Source of the DNA: Treponema sp.
GTDB lineage: Bacteria > Spirochaetota > Spirochaetia > Treponematales > Breznakiellaceae
Reading direction: 5' to 3'
Assembly (NCBI GenBank): GCA_031254795.1
Contig: JAIRTS010000154.1
Span: 1-6,904, forward strand
DNA length: 6,904 nt
Shown here: positions 5,559 through 6,904 of the stretch, in pieces
How positions within the stretch are numbered: position 1 is the stretch's first letter
Layout of the letters: each line of letters starts with the position of its first letter
Notes under the pieces: generated by a model
Databases searched by the model: none
Told to the model about the DNA's origin: nothing
What the model saw: the letters and a program-made list of their open reading frames with translations, nothing else
Program-made: the position numbers and the translations under genes

Positions 5559-5604
5559 TTTCATTATCGGCAATCCGGCCTTCAGGTTTAGACCCAAATA
5601 TATC

Positions 5605-5610
5605 AGGAGG
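5605..5610 (+). promoter_or_regulatory. Ribosome binding site of the methylase gene
   Basis: AGGAGG lies four bases before ATG 5615. The frame upstream of the ATG is open back to 5432 but has no ATG, GTG or TTG, so 5615 is the start. Confidence 0.7.
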
Positions 5611-5614
5611 TAGG

Positions 5615-6460
5615 ATGCATACTCCTATTTCGTACTATGGCGGCAAACAGACGCTCGCCGCAATCATTCTGGGTCTTATTCCAGAGCATCGTATATACTG
5701 CGAGCCTTTCTTGGGCGGGGCCGCGGTATTCTTCGCAAAACAGCCGTCCAAGGTGGAAATCATCAACGACGCCAACTGCGAGATAATCAATTTTTATGAA
5801 GTGCTGAAGCATGACTTCACATCTCTTGAAAAGGAAATTGCGATCAGCCTGCACAGCCGGAAAAAACACCGTCAGGCGCGGGTTATTTACGAAAACCCGG
5901 AAATGTTTGACCGTGTGAAGAGGGCTTGGGCGGTGTGGATGATGGCGAACTCCTCTTATGGCTGTATGCTGGACGCGACATTCGGCTATGACCGCACAGG
6001 CGGCTACAGCAAGAAACTCAACAACAAACGGGAGTCCTTCACCGAAGATTACGCGATAAGGCTTCAGCGGACGCAAATCGAATGTTGCGACGCCTTGCGG
6101 GTAATCCGAAGCAGAGACATGCCGGACGCGTTTTTCTACATCGATCCGCCTTATGTCGGGAGCGACCAAGGACGCTATGACGGCTACTCGCAGGAGGATT
6201 TCGACAGCCTGCTCAAACTGCTGGAAACCATTAAGGGCAAGTTCCTTTTGAGATCCTTCAAAAACGACAGCTTGAACGAGTTTGCCAAACGGAACGGCTG
6301 GCATTCGGCGGCCATCAAAATGGCTTGCTCAATGTCAAACCGCTCGGTTCAGCCGCGAGACAAGGTCGAGGTGCTGACGGCGAACTACCCCATATCGGTG
6401 AAACTTGACGAACGGTCAAAAAAACAGCTGGTAAGCGGGGAAGAGGAAGCCGAAGACTAA
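5615..6460 (+). CDS. dam: Dam-type (D12 class) DNA adenine-N6 methyltransferase
   Basis: This 281-residue enzyme transfers a methyl group from S-adenosylmethionine to N6 of adenine in DNA. Diagnostic motifs are ISYYGGKQ (5-12, the FxGGK-like SAM-binding start of the D12 class), CEPFLGGAAVFF (29-40, motif I), IINDAN (49-54) and the catalytic FYIDPPYVGSDQGRYDGY (174-191, DPPY at 177-180). They occur in the alpha order used by Dam, T4 Dam and M.EcoRV. The helical part between (SSYGCMLDATFGYD) fits the family's target-recognition region. No restriction enzyme gene adjoins it, so it is an orphan methylase. In a late phage operon it probably protects progeny DNA, analogous in position to the modification gene at the right end of Mu. 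The target site cannot be read from the sequence. It is the last gene before the terminator. Confidence 0.93.
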   Translation: MHTPISYYGGKQTLAAIILGLIPEHRIYCEPFLGGAAVFFAKQPSKVEIINDANCEIINFYEVLKHDFTSLEKEIAISLHSRKKHRQARVIYENPEMFDRVKRAWAVWMMANSSYGCMLDATFGYDRTGGYSKKLNNKRESFTEDYAIRLQRTQIECCDALRVIRSRDMPDAFFYIDPPYVGSDQGRYDGYSQEDFDSLLKLLETIKGKFLLRSFKNDSLNEFAKRNGWHSAAIKMACSMSNRSVQPRDKVEVLTANYPISVKLDERSKKQLVSGEEEAED

Positions 6461-6462
6461 AT

Positions 6463-6500
6463 AAATGCCCTCCGCAAAATGGCTTGCGGAGGGCATTTTA
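6463..6500 (+). terminator. Intrinsic terminator of the late operon
   Basis: Three bases after the methylase stop, AAATGCCCTCCGCAA (6463-6477) pairs perfectly with TTGCGGAGGGCATTT (6484-6498) around a six-base loop, AATGGC, and TTTTA closes it. A 15-bp perfect stem with a GC-rich core and flanking A/T tracts is a strong Rho-independent terminator. The A tract on the 5' side means it may also act on transcription from the right. Confidence 0.93.
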
Positions 6501-6523
6501 TCGGCGTTTCAAGGCAGGTTTTA

Positions 6524-6551
6524 GGCGGGTGTAGATTCTAATTTTTCGTGA
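6524..6551 (-). repeat. 28-bp imperfect repeat, copy 1
   Basis: This copy starts GGCGGGT and ends TTTCGTGA on the plus strand. It matches copy 2 at 22 of 28 positions, and all six differences are transitions. The copies are 35 bases apart, start to start. Read on the minus strand it gives TCACGAAAAATTAGAATC, which resembles the CGAAA-containing transposase sites of Mu. Confidence 0.65.
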
Positions 6552-6558
6552 TAAAATC

Positions 6559-6586
6559 GGCGGGTATGAATTCCAGTTTTCCGTGA
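6559..6586 (-). repeat. 28-bp imperfect repeat, copy 2
   Basis: This copy starts GGCGGGT and ends TTCCGTGA on the plus strand, and reads TCACGGAAAACTGGAATTC on the minus strand. Shorter relatives of the same words (AATTTTCGGCG at 6598-6606 and TCGGCG at 6501-6506) flank it, so more degenerate copies may exist. Confidence 0.65.
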
Positions 6587-6629
6587 GAAGTTTTCCAATT
6601 TTCGGCGAGGCGTTACAGCCTACAACACC

Positions 6630-6650
6630 GATTCGCGCGACGCGCGAGTC
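6630..6650. repeat. GC-rich inverted repeat
   Basis: Arms GATTCGCGCG (6630-6639) and CGCGCGAGTC (6641-6650) surround a single A, with one T/G mismatch, in otherwise AT-rich DNA. A one-base centre does not allow a good RNA hairpin at full length. It looks more like a site for a dimeric DNA-binding protein, or a chance result of CG repeats. Confidence 0.45.
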
Positions 6651-6703
6651 ATAACCAATTAGTGTAGTCAAACTCTTTAAAATCTTGAATACAAATCTGA
6701 AAA

Positions 6704-6726
6704 AACTCACACTACAACTCACACTA
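6704..6726. repeat. 11-bp tandem repeat AACTCACACTA
   Basis: Two exact copies (6704-6714, 6716-6726) have a 12-base period. TAGTGT at 6660-6665 is the inverse complement of ACACTA within both copies. This may be part of the terminal binding sites of the prophage. Confidence 0.5.
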
Positions 6727-6733
6727 TACCTCC

Positions 6734-6759
6734 AAAGGCGACGAAGCCTTTCTCTATTT
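6734..6759 (+). terminator. Weak terminator-like hairpin
   Basis: AAAGGC (6734-6739) and GCCTTT (6746-6751) form a 6-bp stem around GACGAA, followed by CTCTATTTT. The stem is short and the T tract broken, so activity is uncertain. On the minus strand no U tract follows. Confidence 0.35.
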
Positions 6760-6904
6760 TAATCGCTCATACGGGCAGATTCTCAACGGCATTGGGTTTA
6801 CATTGCTAGTTTTCAAATTTCTTTTCAGAAGTCCGATTAGCAGGAATGAGGGGCTGGTTTCTATTAGTGGATCTTCCATACCAAGGGAAGTCGCGAGGCG
6901 CGAC

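Larger units (their letters stand above)
6501..6904. other. Gene-poor, AT-richer right flank, probably including the prophage end
   Basis: No convincing gene is seen in these 404 bases. The stretch holds two 28-bp imperfect repeats, a GC-rich inverted repeat, an 11-bp tandem repeat and a weak hairpin with some T residues, all listed separately. Clusters of such repeats after the last late gene fit transposase-binding sites at the end of a Mu-like phage, and minus-strand CACGAAAAA (6542-6550) resembles the CGAAA core of MuA sites. No host gene is recognisable to the right, so the junction is not fixed. From about 6757 to the window edge, frames on both strands are open but lack a ribosome site and a recognisable product. 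Confidence 0.5.

Noticed and set aside
5465..5560. HDV-like, hammerhead or SAM/SAH-type RNA before the methylase
   Set aside because: The pseudoknot order is suggestive, but the known cores (such as CTGATGA…GAAA for hammerhead) are not present and the connecting loops are of zero length.
5432..5614. A long open stretch in frame with the methylase, upstream of its ATG
   Set aside because: It has no ATG, GTG or TTG. A strong ribosome site precedes ATG 5615, where the conserved SYYGGK motif begins within a few residues.
6757..6904. Open frames on both strands at the right edge (e.g. minus-strand MEDPLIETSPSFLLIGLL…)
   Set aside because: There is no ribosome site, no recognisable family, and both strands are open over the same short stretch. 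There is too little sequence to call a gene.
6890..6904. GTCGCG…CGCGAC inverted repeat at the window edge
   Set aside because: It has six-base arms of simple CG composition, is cut by the window end and cannot be told from chance.
1..6904. CRISPR array, tRNA, rRNA or diversity-generating retroelement
   Set aside because: No regularly spaced repeats of CRISPR type, no tRNA-like cloverleaf words, and no reverse transcriptase or template/variable repeat pair were seen.

Overview
The window looks like the right-hand (late) end of a contractile-tailed, Mu/P2-like prophage in a moderately GC-rich bacterium. I cannot name the host from sequence. The evidence is a tight, single-strand run of baseplate and tail genes (gpW/gp25-like, baseplate J, tail protein I, a small structural protein, tail fibre), joined by 1-4 base stop/start overlaps or by strong GGAGG ribosome sites. 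After them come accessory genes: an unrecognised 146-aa protein, a family 2 glycosyltransferase, a 43-aa small protein and a Dam-type adenine methyltransferase. The methyltransferase is followed by a near-ideal intrinsic terminator.

Left edge (1-345). The first 66 bases encode the C-terminus of an rve/DDE transposase of IS3 or IS481 type, and the IS right end probably lies at about base 96 (…TTGACA). The IS runs in the same direction as the phage genes and appears to have cut into the 5' part of the next gene, leaving an 84-codon remnant whose only near-by start (TTG) lies inside the IS. The TTGACA at the IS tip is a consensus -35 box and could drive the genes downstream.

Centre (345-4009). 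This is the baseplate-to-fibre cassette: the gpW-like sheath/baseplate wedge protein, the baseplate J ring protein, tail protein I linking baseplate to fibres, a beta-rich 151-aa protein, and a 346-aa fibre with the common NPHxVTKAQVGLGxVDNTSD shaft motif and a DFHxxGSS…TSRI distal motif.

Accessory part (4021-6460). The 146-aa protein sits where a fibre chaperone usually lies. The glycosyltransferase has all GT2 motifs, but its last ~35 codons appear to be out of frame because of a short T run at 5211-5215. A GTG-initiated 43-codon gene follows. Next comes a ~150-base non-coding stretch rich in mutually exclusive complementary segments, which leads directly into the methyltransferase gene. 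Together these genes suggest host adaptation: fibre-mediated adsorption, a sugar transfer onto the fibre or host surface, and DNA methylation against restriction.

Right edge (6461-6904). A 15-bp perfect terminator hairpin closes the operon. Then comes an AT-richer, gene-poor stretch with two 28-bp imperfect repeats, a GC-rich inverted repeat, an 11-bp tandem repeat and a second weak terminator-like hairpin. This is the kind of repeat cluster expected at a transposable-phage end, but the exact prophage/host junction cannot be fixed from this window.
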